A DNA stretch of 64,000 nt, from the NCBI GenBank assembly GCA_048013815.1, contig CM106585.1, positions 19,530,001-19,594,000 of the forward strand, in the 5' to 3' direction. This DNA is from Setoptus koraiensis. Its lineage: Eukaryota; Arthropoda. This document shows positions 43,538 through 55,900 of the stretch, one piece after another (the first letter of the stretch is position 1; each line of letters starts with the position of its first letter). The position numbers and the translations under genes are program-made. The notes under the pieces were generated by a model. It was not told the DNA's origin and did not search any database. It worked only from the letters and a program-made list of their open reading frames with translations.

Positions 43538-44819
43538 ATGTCTATCGTAATTAAGAGAACTGCTTCGGGTGCGTTATTGGTCTTGTGTGTGTTGGCTCAT
43601 TTTCACCACGAGATTAGCGCGGACACAAATGAAAAGGAGGCGCCAACGTCCAGCGATGTCAACTACGACGTGCCGGGCAATTTAGACGCTGAGGCGTCAA
43701 TCGACGACAGCAAAGAGAAGCTTGTCGATAAGGAGGCCAGTGGCAAATATTGGCCCAAGGATCGAATACAATTGAGCGTGTATCAGTCTGTGGGCAAGCG
43801 ACATGCTGTCACCGAGGATCGTTACGACGTGCAACGAGACGAGTTCGGCAATGGCTATTTTGCGGTGTACGACGGTCACCTGGGCGCTAAAACCAGTTCA
43901 ATGCTGCAGCTAGTTGCCATCAGATATTATATTTCGCCCGTTATAAGAGCCTTCAATGGGCCTCTGAACGACGCAAAAATTGAATTGAATTACCGTCAAC
44001 TGAAAAGAGAGCTCACAGCGGCAGTGCTAAAATTAGAAGAATTAGTGCTCAAGTCCGAGTTTGACGGCTCGACACTGAACGTGGTGGTGAATACCGCCGA
44101 GTATGTGATAGCAATCAACGTGGGCGACAGCAGGTCAATCATGCTGGACGCGTATACGCAGACCTTCGCGCTAACCGAGGACCACAAGCCCGATTCGGTG
44201 AGTATCGATTATTCCGTCTCATCTGATTATGATTGCATAATGATTGCATACTGACCCACTGCATCTCGCTGTATGTCACAAATGGCTGTGATGGCCCCTA
44301 CAATAATCATGGTATTATTTTATTAAAAAGCCCTACGAGCGGGAGCGAATCGTGCGATATGGGTCGCACGTCGAGAAGCGCAGGTACGGCCTCTCCGGTC
44401 CCCTGTCTGTGGGCAGGGTGCGCGGCTATGCATTGTCGCGGAGCATTGGCGACCTGGCGGCCAAATTCCACAGGAATGTTGTGTCTGGCACACCGAATGT
44501 GTTTATTTATGCCAAAAACAATGACAAAAATTTCAACAAAGTAGCCATGATTGTGGTGGCCACCGACGGTATCTGGGATGTGATGAGGAACGAAAAGGTG
44601 ACCGATTCAATACTGAACGCCTACTGCAAGAGGGACAATGTTTTAACAAATTTTGCCAACGCTTTAGGCTTGAGTGATGGCGATCAAAGCAAGTTTTTAA
44701 ACAGAGCTGTCACTCACGTGGGCCAAGAGGCGCGCAAATCCACCTCAGACGACATCACTATAGTGGCGGCCATATTGGATAATAAAATATGCCAACATCG
44801 GGTCAGCAATTCACTGTAA
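43538..44819 (+). CDS. Signal-peptide-bearing PP2C-type Ser/Thr phosphatase, copy 2
   Basis: Exons 43538-44197 and 44331-44819 (phase 0, 133-bp intron); 382 residues, the same exon lengths as copy 1. The start MSIVIKRTASG is the one shared with copy 1; an in-frame ATG six codons earlier (43520, MHCCHT) is an ATA in copy 1. The signal peptide, acidic stretch and PP2C motifs are as in copy 1. Differences cluster: DGHLGAKTSSMLQLVAIRYY replaces DGHGGDRTSSLLQQLAVRNY, and in exon 2 the stretch VEKRRYGLSGPLSVGRVRGY and LAAKFHRN differ strongly from copy 1, whereas the last ~105 residues differ at one position. Catalytic aspartates remain, so it is probably active with altered surface specificity; that is inferred. 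Confidence 0.88.
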
Positions 44820-44822
44820 TTC

Positions 44823-44828
44823 AATAAA
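44823..44828 (+). terminator. Poly(A) signal of PP2C copy 2
   Basis: AATAAA starts 4 bases after the stop codon, as in copy 1. Confidence 0.7.
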
Positions 44829-45304
44829 GAATCGCGAGAGGCGTGGGCGTCGCTTGGAAGAGCACGACCAAGCCGAGAGTGTCTCGTCAAATTGCAGCAT
44901 TGAGCTGCCTCTGCGACCATTTCACGACCTGCAACGATCGCATTTTGTCATTGTTTGTCATAATTGTTCAACTGCAACTTGTAACCGTGCAGCATAAAGG
45001 TTAGATCTGGACGAGGGGCGCCAGAAAAGGCTTGAGCGCGCCTGAAATGCGTGCTGCTGTGTCCATTTTACGGGGAGAAGCGCACTGCGTTGAACGGGCC
45101 AATTTTGTGCTTTGCAACCGAACCAAAATCGCACAAACTAACGCCAATTGCCATTCACTTTGTGAACTGACAATTGTGAATTGACAGTTTTGTCGGGCAA
45201 ACTGATATATCGTCGTCACGGCGATCACTTCACACTTTATTTCACAATTTTTGCCCCACACTTGTCAGCAGTAGTTAGCAACAGGCGAGTAGATTGAGCG
45301 CACT

Positions 45305-45376
45305 CGCTACATCTCACCGATACTCACCGATACTCACAAGTATTTTGTGAGCATCGGTCAGTATCGGTCAGTAGCG
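45305..45376. repeat. Strong hairpin with internal 10-bp repeats
   Basis: The left arm 45313-45338 holds TCACCGATAC twice; the right arm 45346-45371 is its complement with three mismatches over 26 bases; the loop is seven bases. Outside it CGCTA (45305-45309) pairs with TAGCG (45372-45376) after a three-base bulge, giving about 31 pairs. The size would suit a small-RNA precursor or a paired binding site. Confidence 0.8.
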
Positions 45377-45644
45377 TTGCATCATTCATTTTGTGCGTCA
45401 GCAGTGCTGTTGATTCGATCGTCGCGACGATCGCATGAGTCGGCTCGACGACAATATGTACAAGTATACATAGATTATCGCACAAACACACCCACACACA
45501 ACAGTCGTCAGTTGCTTGCTTCATTGTCATTTGGGCCCATTCGCCGCAAAATAATTTTCAGACGAGTGCTGTATTGCACAATAGGCAACATTTAATTTGA
45601 TATTATTTAGCTGAGTTTCATTGAGTGTGGCGAGAGATTAATTA

Positions 45645-46580
45645 ATGCCCAGCATAGGAAAAATGGCCTCAGCAAGCAGCTCATTAGGCGCTGGCAACAT
45701 TGGTCAGCATTTGCAACAACCACAACACCAACTCATCAATACAAATGAATTGGGCTCGGCGTCGTCATCGGCAACGTCGTCGTTGCTTGACACCGCCTGG
45801 CATCATCAGCATCAATATCAATTTCAAATGGACAAATTGGCCCATTCGATTGAGCAATTGCAACTACAATCACAACAATTTCATAGCCTGTTACAAGTGC
45901 AAGCTCGCATGCAACAACAATTTCAGCAACAGCTCCATTTGCAACAACAACAATTTCAACAACAACAAGCCAACAAACAATCTTACCAGCAACTATTGGA
46001 ACTGGCCGCTGTCACGGCCAACCATAATAATAATAACACTAATAATAGTAATAACAATTCTGGCGGAAATCAACGATCGTCATCAACAACATCAGGACAG
46101 ATGCACCATCAGCATCATCATCATCAGCAGCACCATTATCAGCAAGCCAGACACTCGCAACAGAACAAACAAAAACAAAACGGACCTGCCGCCGGATCTA
46201 AACAATGCAACAGCCACAATAATAATGCCAACAGCAAAGACAACAACAACAATAATAGTACTAACAGCAACAACAACAACAACAACGCCAAGGACAATAA
46301 TGCCAATGGTAAAAATCTAAAATCTTCATCAACTTGCGCGATAAATCTCAGATCAAACAACAATCAAAACAATCACAATGGCAAAGAATCCGAGCCAGCA
46401 CTGCAACAAATGCCGCGCGACATGATAGCCACCTGTGTCAAATATATACTTGACAGCAACTCATCGTCGCTGAGTGACATACTATCGATTGATTCGTCGC
46501 CGCTGTCCAGCGGACTGCATCAATTGGACCAAGAATGCTCCCTGGCAGATAATATCATTATGAATCACACCATGAATTGA
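45645..46580 (+). CDS. Q/N-rich prion-like protein, function unknown
   Basis: A single exon of 311 residues. The start is ATG 45645 (MPSIGKMAS); M7 is possible. The N-terminal part is Gln-rich (residues about 65-120, QQQFQQQLHLQQQQFQQQQA), then Asn-rich tracts (from about 125 and 190-225, NNNNN runs) and a His/Gln patch (QHHHHQQHHYQQ). The last ~60 residues are not repetitive and look like a folded or binding segment: QMPRDMIATCVKYILDSNSS, SLSDILSIDSSPLSS, LDQECSLADNIIM. Cytosolic or nuclear location is likely, since there is no signal peptide or membrane span. Such composition is common in arthropod transcription and RNA-binding regulators; no family is recognised. Confidence 0.6.
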   Translation: MPSIGKMASASSSLGAGNIGQHLQQPQHQLINTNELGSASSSATSSLLDTAWHHQHQYQFQMDKLAHSIEQLQLQSQQFHSLLQVQARMQQQFQQQLHLQQQQFQQQQANKQSYQQLLELAAVTANHNNNNTNNSNNNSGGNQRSSSTTSGQMHHQHHHHQQHHYQQARHSQQNKQKQNGPAAGSKQCNSHNNNANSKDNNNNNSTNSNNNNNNAKDNNANGKNLKSSSTCAINLRSNNNQNNHNGKESEPALQQMPRDMIATCVKYILDSNSSSLSDILSIDSSPLSSGLHQLDQECSLADNIIMNHTMN

Positions 46581-46965
46581 TTAGTAATACGTGGCTCTAT
46601 TTATAGTTGCTATCAACAGCATATTCATATGTACAATTAATATTTTACTATCATACAATAAACATCATCAGTGTGCCTTCTTTTGTCCGTGCATTATAAA
46701 CTGATTTGCACCGTGCGTGTGTGTGTGAGTGCGCGACCAACAAAATCCGTCAGTCTTCGGGGGGGATCCGGGGCCATGCGCTGTGCGAAGGGGCAGGGGG
46801 ATCAGGCACATTTAGAATGTTTACTGGCCCGGCAGGGTGCCTCAGTTAATGTCGTCCGAGAGAGGGCTGCCTTGATGAGATGTTTGTGAGATGAAAAAGT
46901 TGGTTATACCATCAGTGCGCAGTTACGTAGATCGCTTATGGTTGCGGTGTGCGCGATCAACAAAG
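46581..46965. other. Short interval between convergent genes
   Basis: 3' UTR of the Q/N-rich gene, then GC-rich sequence with a GT run at 46715. No minus-strand AATAAA was found for the dumpy-like gene here. Confidence 0.5.
46657..46662 (+). terminator. Poly(A) signal of the Q/N-rich protein gene
   Basis: AATAAA 77 bases after the stop. Confidence 0.65.
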
Positions 46966-49900
46966 CTAATGCATCAACGGATTGGGAAAGTCCACTGGAT
47001 GAGGTAGGGGTCCCGGGTGTTGCGTCTTCCTCCTGTAGGGCATCAGCCAGCAACTTATGGCTATTATAAGAGCTATAATTGATAGTATTATTGTCAGTAT
47101 TATGGACAATAGTAGACCTAAATTGGGTAGACACACAAATTCTATGTCGTCCACTCTAGGGCCCTCTTGTGGCAGCGACGGTTGAGCATCTTTTTTCTCG
47201 AATGTCAGTATGGCGTTTGATTGGACCATTATCTCTTCGCGTAATGCGCCCTCTTTGAAGGCGTCCGTCACAATGAGTTCGTCGTCGCTTGGATTGCTGG
47301 CCGCTATGGCCTGGCGACGCTTCCTTCGTTTGCGTTTCTTTTTGCCGTAGGCATCGATGCCGGCACAATTAACCGCCGGACACGAACCAAAACAAACGCG
47401 TATATTACATTGGAAGCGCAAATTGTTCGAAGATGGAAATTTAAAGGCATTGAATCTGGCCACTAGTGATTTCTTATGTACATCGTATTTCCAATCGCTA
47501 AATATCGATGGATCGGTGGCACAACCGTTGGCGTCTGTCACCTCGTACTGATATTCGCCCTCGTCGTCCATTGTTTTGGCTTCGCACGAGCGCGCAAAAC
47601 CACCATAAATAGAATCTGGTTGTACGTCAACGCGCAACAACAGATCCTGACCAATTTCTGCGCTTGTCACCTCGCGTCCGTCTAGCGCCGTAATAGACAT
47701 TAGACACGTTGGCGGCGGTCCCGTGTTTGCTATAGTACCGGAAGTGGTGATCATGCTCACATTGAAGCCCAATGTTACCTTTTGCTCGCCAGTGTTATAA
47801 ACACATTTCACATGATAGGCGCGCGCTCTGTATGTTACCAATTTTGGATGTTTCTGTATGACCAGCACAAAACCGGCCTCGCCATTTCTGTGTATGAGAT
47901 CACAATGGCCAAATTGTACCTTAAAATCAATATATTCATTAGAGTTACTTGTGACTAGACGACGACATTTTGGATCCTGTGAGTGACCCTTGACATAGAT
48001 GATACCATCGAAGCCGCCCAATTGCATGTCAACCTGAACTCCGTCGGCCAGACACATGACAAACAAATCGGACGGTGGTATTGTCCTAAATTCAACACTT
48101 GGCGTTGTAGTCTCTGGCGGTGCCATTGTGGTTGTTATAATGGGCACCAATGTTGTTGTTGGTATTCCCATTGTTGTTGTTGGCGGCGGTGCTGGCGTTG
48201 TTGTAGTGGTGGTTGTTGTGGTTGTTGTTGTGGTGGTTGTTGTTGTTGGTGGCGGTGGCTGACATCCGTAAACTAAATCTATGGCTGTGCCAACGTAATT
48301 CTTTGGACAGACACAAATGGCCACATGATCGGCTGCGGTACAAATGGCCCTAGGTCCGCATATGTAGCACGGCGTAACACATTGGTTTGTTTTGAGGTTA
48401 CATTCGCGATCATTGGCACAATCGGCATTTGATCTACAGCCAATAGGAATGGGATCACAGCTTTTAACATAGGGATCGCCCACTGTACCCGGTGGACAGA
48501 CACACTCGTAGGAGCCAATTTTGTTTTGGCATATAGCGCCTACGGCGCATGGGGTTCCTTCGTCGCACTCGTTACGATCTAGGCAAGCGACTCCGTTAGC
48601 GGTCAATTTGTAGCCATGCGGACAAATACAAATACCGGTATATTCCTCTAGATCGACACTAGTAACAATTGAGTGCTGTTCGCTATTGTACAATTGTAAT
48701 TGTTGCGAGTTGATACACTCCTCTCTGGCTCGACAAGCCGATGATGAGGTACAATTTGTTCGGTACATGTAACAATAATTGGCCTCGCGATGATAGTTGT
48801 TGGGGCAACCGCAAACCCTCAGAGCACTCTGGCTACCCGATTCGTCCTGTTGCACTGACGAGCCCAAACAAATCAGATTACCTGGACAGTGTATGTCGGC
48901 GCTACAGGTGACTTGTTGCTGTTGTTTTGTGAATAGCTGGTGAGTCACTTGATTGGTCTGGTTGAATCTGTTGCGTCTCTCCTCCTGTTGCTCTTGTTGT
49001 TGTTGTTTCACTATCTGCTGTTGCACGATCTGTTGTTGTTGTTGCACAATCTGCTGTACGAGCTCCTGTTTCTTTTGGTCCAACTGAACCTCTTGCAATT
49101 GTTGATGCTTGTGATTCTCGCTGCTCGTCTGATTGTGACTGTTGGTTGTAGTGGTGGTGGTTGTTATGGACGTGATAGATGGCGTCTGGCTTATGCTAAT
49201 TATGGGCTGTATTATAGCAACGGTAGTTGGTAATTGTTCACGCAATTGCTCGTGTTCCGTTCTTATTTGTTCTTGCTGTTGCTGTTGCTCTCTAATTTGC
49301 TGCTGCTCTTTAGCTTGCTGTTGCTCTCTAATTAACTGTTGCTCTTTGGCCTGCTGCTGTTCTCTAATCAGTTGTTCCCTGATCAATTGCTGTTGTTGCT
49401 CTCGCTGTTGTTGCTCTCGCTGTTGTTGTTCTCGCTGCTGTTGCTCCCTCTGCTGCTGCTCCCTCTGCTGTTGCTCCTTCAATAGTTGCTGCCTTCTTCT
49501 CTCGGCCAAATAGTGTTGCTGAGAACTCGTTCTGTTGTTAATTGTTGTAGTTGTGGTGGTTGTGGTCGTGGTCTGTTGTTGCGGATTCACCAAAGCTATT
49601 GGTGGTGTCACAAGCAGTACTTGTGGCGATGTGGGCAATAACGGTTGCTTAGTTGATTCTTTGGCAGTGATTGTTGAAAGGAACTGTTGATGTTGATTAT
49701 TATTTTGATTGTTGTTGCTCGTGGTCACCTGTGATACACTGGTCACCTGCTGCTGTTGCGTAGTTGTGAACTGGGGCGTAAATGGGGGCGCCGATGTCGC
49801 TATGCTAGTCAATGGTAACTCGTACTCGCTCAACGAGGTCTTGGTCAGCTGCTGCTGCTGCTGTTGTTGTTGTTGTTGTTGCTGCTGGGCAATCTGCTGG

Positions 49901-52900
49901 ATCTTCTGCTTTTGATTTTGTTGACGCTGTATTTCAAAAATATTATCCTGTTGCAATTGTGGCTGCTCTTCAACGAGCACAATTGAGGGCTTATGCTGCT
50001 GATTCTGGCTAGACTGGTGATGGGTGAAATTATGCGACTCGTTGTGCTGATGAGTGGTTGTGGTGGTGGTGGTTGTGATTGCCAATGGTGGAACAACTGC
50101 AACATTGATCGGGGGAGTAAATCCACCGTCGAGGCTCACCGTTGACAAATCTTGCAGTTGTTGATTGTGCTCGGCGTTCACTTGCTGCACTACGCGATCG
50201 CAACCGGATTGAAGCTCGTAAGCGTTTCCTTCGGTTCCTGGCTCACAAGTACAAACGGCCCGATGGGCAAAGGCTGAGCAGCGTGCGTTTGGCCCACAGA
50301 CGCTTATTTCGCACGGGTTGACACATTGGAATCCCACTTGTGTGTTGATAAAACTACAAGATAAATGACTACGGCAATCGCTGTGATCTACGCACGAGCT
50401 CGGCTTCACACACTGGCCACTGAAACAGACTTGACCTCTTGAGCATTCGGGACAACTTGAGGTGCGAGCTTCTTGTTGTTGGTTGTTGTTGTTGTTCACT
50501 TGCGATGAAGCTTGCTGATTGTTTTGTGAAGTTGTGGTTGTAGTAGTGGTTTGCTGAATTTGAGCGGGCGGCACGGCCAGAATTTGCTGCTGATTTCTCA
50601 CCTCTAACTGGCAGGCCTTGTACGGGTCACCAATGTAGCCAGGCGGACAGATACAATTGAACGAGCCCGGTGTGTTGTGGCACAACGCCTGTCGACCGCA
50701 CGGGTGCGACGTGTTGAACTGGTACTGGCCGGATATTGTGGTCGGTCCGGCGGCTATGCCGCCATTTGCCGTCAGCGGTGTCATACCGGACAATGTGGAG
50801 CCCGTGATGCATTCGTTGACGTCGACACAACCCGACTGGCCGTCCGATTGGGCAATGTAACCGGCGGCACAAACGCAAACAGCTTGCTGATTGGCGTCCA
50901 ATTGGCATGTTGCATGGCGACCGCACTGGGTAGTGTCACAAGGATGCTTACAATCGTCGCCGGCAAACGGACTCGGACAATGACATCTGCCCTCTTTGCA
51001 TATCTGATTGCCCTGACACTGGTCGCTGGTGCGGCACACGCCCACCTCCGGTATGCACTTGTCCGCCGGATCGCCCTGGGTGCCCGGTGGACAGCGACAG
51101 GTGAATGAGCCCGGCGTGTTTGTGCACACTGCATTGTAGCCACATTTTCCATTTGGTCCGAACTCGCGTGAGCATTCATCGACGTCGCGACATCTTGTTT
51201 TGGCGTCCCCAGTCCAACCTTCGGCACAAGCGCACTGAAACGAACCTGGCGTATTGGTACAAATAGCCGATTCGCCACACTGTCCAAAAACTCCAAATCG
51301 CCTATCGCACTCATTGATGTCCTCGCAATACCTGAACGGATCGCCATCGTAACCTGGCGGACAGTAGCACCTGTAAGAGCCTGGCACATTTGAGCAAAGC
51401 GCACCCTGGCCGCACAAACCCGACGGGCCGTAATTAGAGTCACACTCATTGATATCTACACAACCGGCGCTTATGTTGTTCGGGTCAAATGTGAATCCTG
51501 TTTTGCACACACAAGCGGCCTCATTTCCGTGCGCTCTGCATGTTGCGTGCAGTCCACAATTGATTCCGTCGCAGGGCGACTTGCAGCCATTTATTGGGTC
51601 GCCGTCAATAGGTATGAAATTTTCCTGGCAAACACATTTGAAAGAGCCCTCTGTATTGTAACACTGGCTGTTCTGTCCGCAAGGCGGCGTTCCTCCTGGC
51701 GACAACAATTGACATTCGTTGATGTCGCGACACTTGCTAGTGGGCGACGACGGATCTATTTTCTCGTAGCCCGGTTTACATTCGCACTTGTAGGCACCGT
51801 CCAAGTTTAAACATTTGGCCTCTTGTCCGCACAGAACACTAGAATGGTGTTCCTGTTTCAGAGCTGCCGAATGTTTGCTGCCGAATTTGGCCACACTTGT
51901 TGCGGGGCTTCCCGTTGTTGCCGACAGCAAAGTGGTTGTCGTTGGGCCACATTCGTCCACATCTACGCACTCTATTCCTTGAGCCTGGTAGCCTGTCTTA
52001 CAGCGACAGGTTGAATTAAAGCAAGCGGCATTCCTGGTACAGTCGTAATCGCTAATGCAGCCAATATCCACCGCGGCTCGATCACAGCCCATTTCTGGGG
52101 TGCCGCGCGCCAAAAATTTATCCGGACACGAGCACTTGTAGCTGCCCGACAGATTGATACAATGAGCGCCCGGTCCGCAGGCCGAAGAGGTCAGACACTC
52201 GTCGACGTCGACACACCTGACGTAGGGATCGCCCGTGTAGCCGCTCTGACAGACGCACTGATAGGAGCCTTGGGTATTGTAGCAGCGGGCGTTAATGCCG
52301 CAGGCGTCCTTCCTGAGGCACTCGTCCTCATCTGTGTGTCGTTGATGAGGATATTAGATGGACATGAGTAATATATGAGTAATTAGCATAAGTGAGCAAA
52401 GACGGAAGGTTAGCTAGCCAGAGAAGCAAACACAGAGAGAGAGAGAGAGACAGAGTGAGTGAGACATCAGGTGTGGAAATGTCCCAAGACGGTCACACGC
52501 TAGCCAATACCAATCAATGTCAGATTGTTAAATGATAAATGACGATTGGCACACATGAGCGGCCATATATGATCAGCGAGCTTGGTCAGATTAGTCAGTT
52601 GGGTGGCGGTGAGTCAGCGGGCCAGCTGATTGTCAATCGACTATAATAATATTCAAGGTTGCCCGTTGCTCATTTTAGCTCATTTAACAACGGCAACAAC
52701 GATGCCAACAAGTTTAATTGTGACTAGTTAGTGTTGCTGCTGTTGCTGTTGTCGCTGTTGCTGTTGCAATACACGACATATGGTTTGGATAGCTAGCTGT
52801 TGCAACTGGTGCAGCTTCCATTGCATGTAGGTAGCATTGCGTTCGGCAGTTCATGCCCTGACTGTCGTTTCTTTTTTTTTTCTTCGCTAGCTTGTTCCAA

Positions 52901-55900
52901 CAGAGCTGCTTATCAAGCCAGTCGGCTTATCCAGTCGAGTCCTGGATAAAATATTGAGCGCATCCATATTTGGTAAATTGTCTCGTCGTTGGTTTGATTC
53001 CTCTGACGCTCACTCTCGCTGAGCTTCTCTGTGCATTTATCTATTTATGTGTTACTTACCTTGACATCCCTCAGGCTGGTAGGCGTTGCCTAATGAGACG
53101 ATAATAAGCCGGTGAAAAGTGAGAGATTAGAAAGTTATTCTGTGTCGTTTGACTAGCGACTCTGTGTGTGTCTTGTTGTCGCTGTTTAATATGTGTGTGG
53201 TGCACTTATGTATACCAACAATTAAAGGCTCTTGGTCAGGATTGAATTAAATCACACCTCTTTGTTTGTGTCCGCTCAATACAGTTCGCCTGTTAATCTC
53301 GCCTAAAAATCTATTGGAACTCTCGCTCGCTCGCTCGCTCGTCCGTCTAGCCAACACACTCTCCAACGTCACACGCTGAACCAACTATCAGTTCAGTTCA
53401 GTTCAGTGATTTTGTTGGCTAGAAAATCGTACGTACAAACTGTTGGATTGCCAGAAGAGGTCGTCGTCGTCATCTTTGTCATCTAGGCACACCAGAGAGA
53501 ATGAGTCGCTTTTGTAACGGCAGCAGCAGCAGCAACAACAACAAAGAAAACGTTGCAGATTGCTGCAAATTTATCACCTGCTCTCTATCTTGTTGCTGTT
53601 GTTATCAGAGGGTAGTAAATGCGTGTGTATTATCACTCATTTTTCATTGTAAATCTTTCAACTCTCATAGAGCTTGAACTCTAACTCAAGCACCGTTCGC
53701 TCTCGACAGATTGCAGTTTATTGGCCAAAGTCAACAAGTCAGTGAGCAATCTAAAAGGCAAGTAGGCAGCAAGCTCATGCAATGGCAAATCAAACGGACC
53801 AAATGAAATCAAATCAAATTAAACATTCAATTCAATGTTAACGGTTTCATTCTCATCTGGTCTAGAGAGCTGGCTGCATTGTTATGCTCATAGTTGCATT
53901 GTTTTCATTCGCTCAATCTTGAGCTAAAGCGCTAACTTGCTTCCAACTAATAATGGTCATCCACTCTATTATATATATCGCGAGCCACGAGAATCGTGAT
54001 CTGCCAGCTGGCTAATTGTCGCTAGCCGGCTGTCGGAATAGGTGCATGCACCTTTTGCACCACCAAGCCATGTATTAGTTAGTTGTTAGCTTGCTGGTTG
54101 TTAGTTTGTTTGGTGACGACAAAGACGGTGGCCCAATCTGCGGCCGTCGGTTATGGGCAACCGGCAACCGGCAACCAACAACCAACATCAATGAACAAAT
54201 GCAACGGCAACGGCATCAGCATCACTTTCAATCTTGGAATCGATAATCGATTTGATTCACAATGGAGCCACTCTTGATTCAAATAAAACGTTTCCTCATT
54301 CACCTGTCGTTTTATCTCGATGTTGATCGTATCGTCGTCGTGGTCGTTGCTTGAATAAGCTAACAGTGCTGTGACTACTCATTCATGGCTATTTCCTCGT
54401 ATTTGCGTGTGCGATGCTTGCACTATCAATGATTGAGTCCAGCAATGGCGATTGTTGTTGTCCAGTCTAACACTTAAAAACTGTTGCACACACACACACA
54501 CAAACACTCTATGATTGCGCAACAATCAACCGATAAACTAATCTTTATCTCAAGTCCATCCCTCGGGACTCATACTCAACAGATCGCACACTCAACGGAT
54601 GATGCCGGAGTCTTCACAGGAGTCTGTCCACCTATTCGTATAATTTAATACTGTAGTGGTCAGTGCTATAACTAGTTACTAGTGGATGTACACACTGGTT
54701 GCACACAGACATTAGCAAGTAGCAGTATTGGAAGCACCTACAATTTGTGGCCGCCAATCAATTGGTTGTGGTCATTCATGTTACATCAACAATTGTGTTG
54801 TGTGGTGTTGTGTTGTGTTGTGCATGTTCCGATGGACGCAGGTAAGCGGATTATAATCATTGGCTAACACACTGACACTAATTAAAAAGAAGCTCACTAT
54901 TGACTTCTTCTCTATCCGGTGAAAAAGAGTCAAAAAACGTATTGACCCTACTGGTCAGGTATCTAATGTGTCTCTCTTCTTTTCCCATATGCGCTAGTAT
55001 AATTACCCTGGCCTGGAAGCCGGTGGTCTATATATCAGGAAAGAAGCCGCTACCGCTGCTACACCCATCAGAACGATGATTGCATAGTTTAAGATGACGA
55101 CGACGATAATACCGGCGGTAGTTGATAAACTGGTCGATTCTCACTGAATCTCTCTCTCTCTCCCTCTCTCTCACACACACACACTCACACTCACAAATTG
55201 CTAGCCACAGTTAATTGTTGCTAACGTTTCCACATGTCGGCCTTACTATCTGTGTCTCTCTGTTCGTCTTTCCGTTCGTCAGTTTGTCTGTTCGGCCGGC
55301 CGACTGTCCGGCATGTTTCCTAAACATCAATCTCATGAAATTATCATCATTATTATTGTTGTGTCTTCTTTTTCTCTATCTCGCCCATTTTCTCTGTGCT
55401 GCCTAAACGGTTTGGCTGTTTCATCGAAGTCATTAATTCTGCTGCCAGTTACACTGCTGCTAACCAAATGACTAAAGATCACACGGCACACATGAACGAC
55501 TGACTAACGAAAATCTAATAGTCTAACAATAGTCACCAATAATAAATGTTCTTTTTCTTTTCCGAGACTCCTTCGAAACCCTACATAACTCTTCTACTGA
55601 CACTGATAATACTTTTGATAATAATAATTGCCGATCGCACTGTCGATCATTCATAGATGATCGTCGGCGCTGACCAACACTAGTAAACCAAAAGGGTCAC
55701 TTACCGGTAAATCCGTGCTTGCATCCGCAACGATAACTTCCAGGTGTGTTCTCACAAATAGTATTGGCACCGCAAGCGTGAGGACACTCGTCTATATCAT
55801 AACAGGCTATTTTAGGATTGCCTAAAGAATCAATGGATCAGTAATTCGTCAGATTAACACGTTAGCCAATGGTGTCATTGAGAAGATAAAAAAGTTTTGC

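Larger units (their letters stand above)
41388..44890 (+). repeat. Tandem duplication of a PP2C gene unit
   Basis: Unit 1 spans about 41388-43000 and unit 2 about 43398-44890. Shared parts are the CTAAAAATAGCAGTTC promoter element, both exons (660 and 489 nt in each copy), the intron ends, the poly(A) signal right after the stop and part of the downstream flank (GGCGTCGCTTGGAA). Confidence 0.9.
44820..45644. other. Intergenic region with hairpin, upstream of the Q/N-rich gene
   Basis: Contains the end of the PP2C tandem unit (to about 44890), a strong hairpin (45305-45376) and the presumed promoter of the next gene. No coding sequence supported. Confidence 0.55.

Noticed and set aside
43898-43912. 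Loss of the PP2C DGHGG motif in copy 2 (DGHLG) as evidence of inactivation
   Set aside because: The fourth position is variable in active members (DGHAG in human PP2C alpha); the metal-binding Asp and the following Gly are kept.
46671-46889. Plus-strand frame between the Q/N-rich gene and the dumpy-like gene
   Set aside because: It starts in the 3' UTR and poly(A) region of the Q/N-rich gene, with no domain and no supporting signals.
49142-49513. Cys-rich plus-strand frames opposite the dumpy-like last exon
   Set aside because: They are antisense readings of CAG/CAA (polyQ) codons and ACN (polyT) codons on the minus strand.
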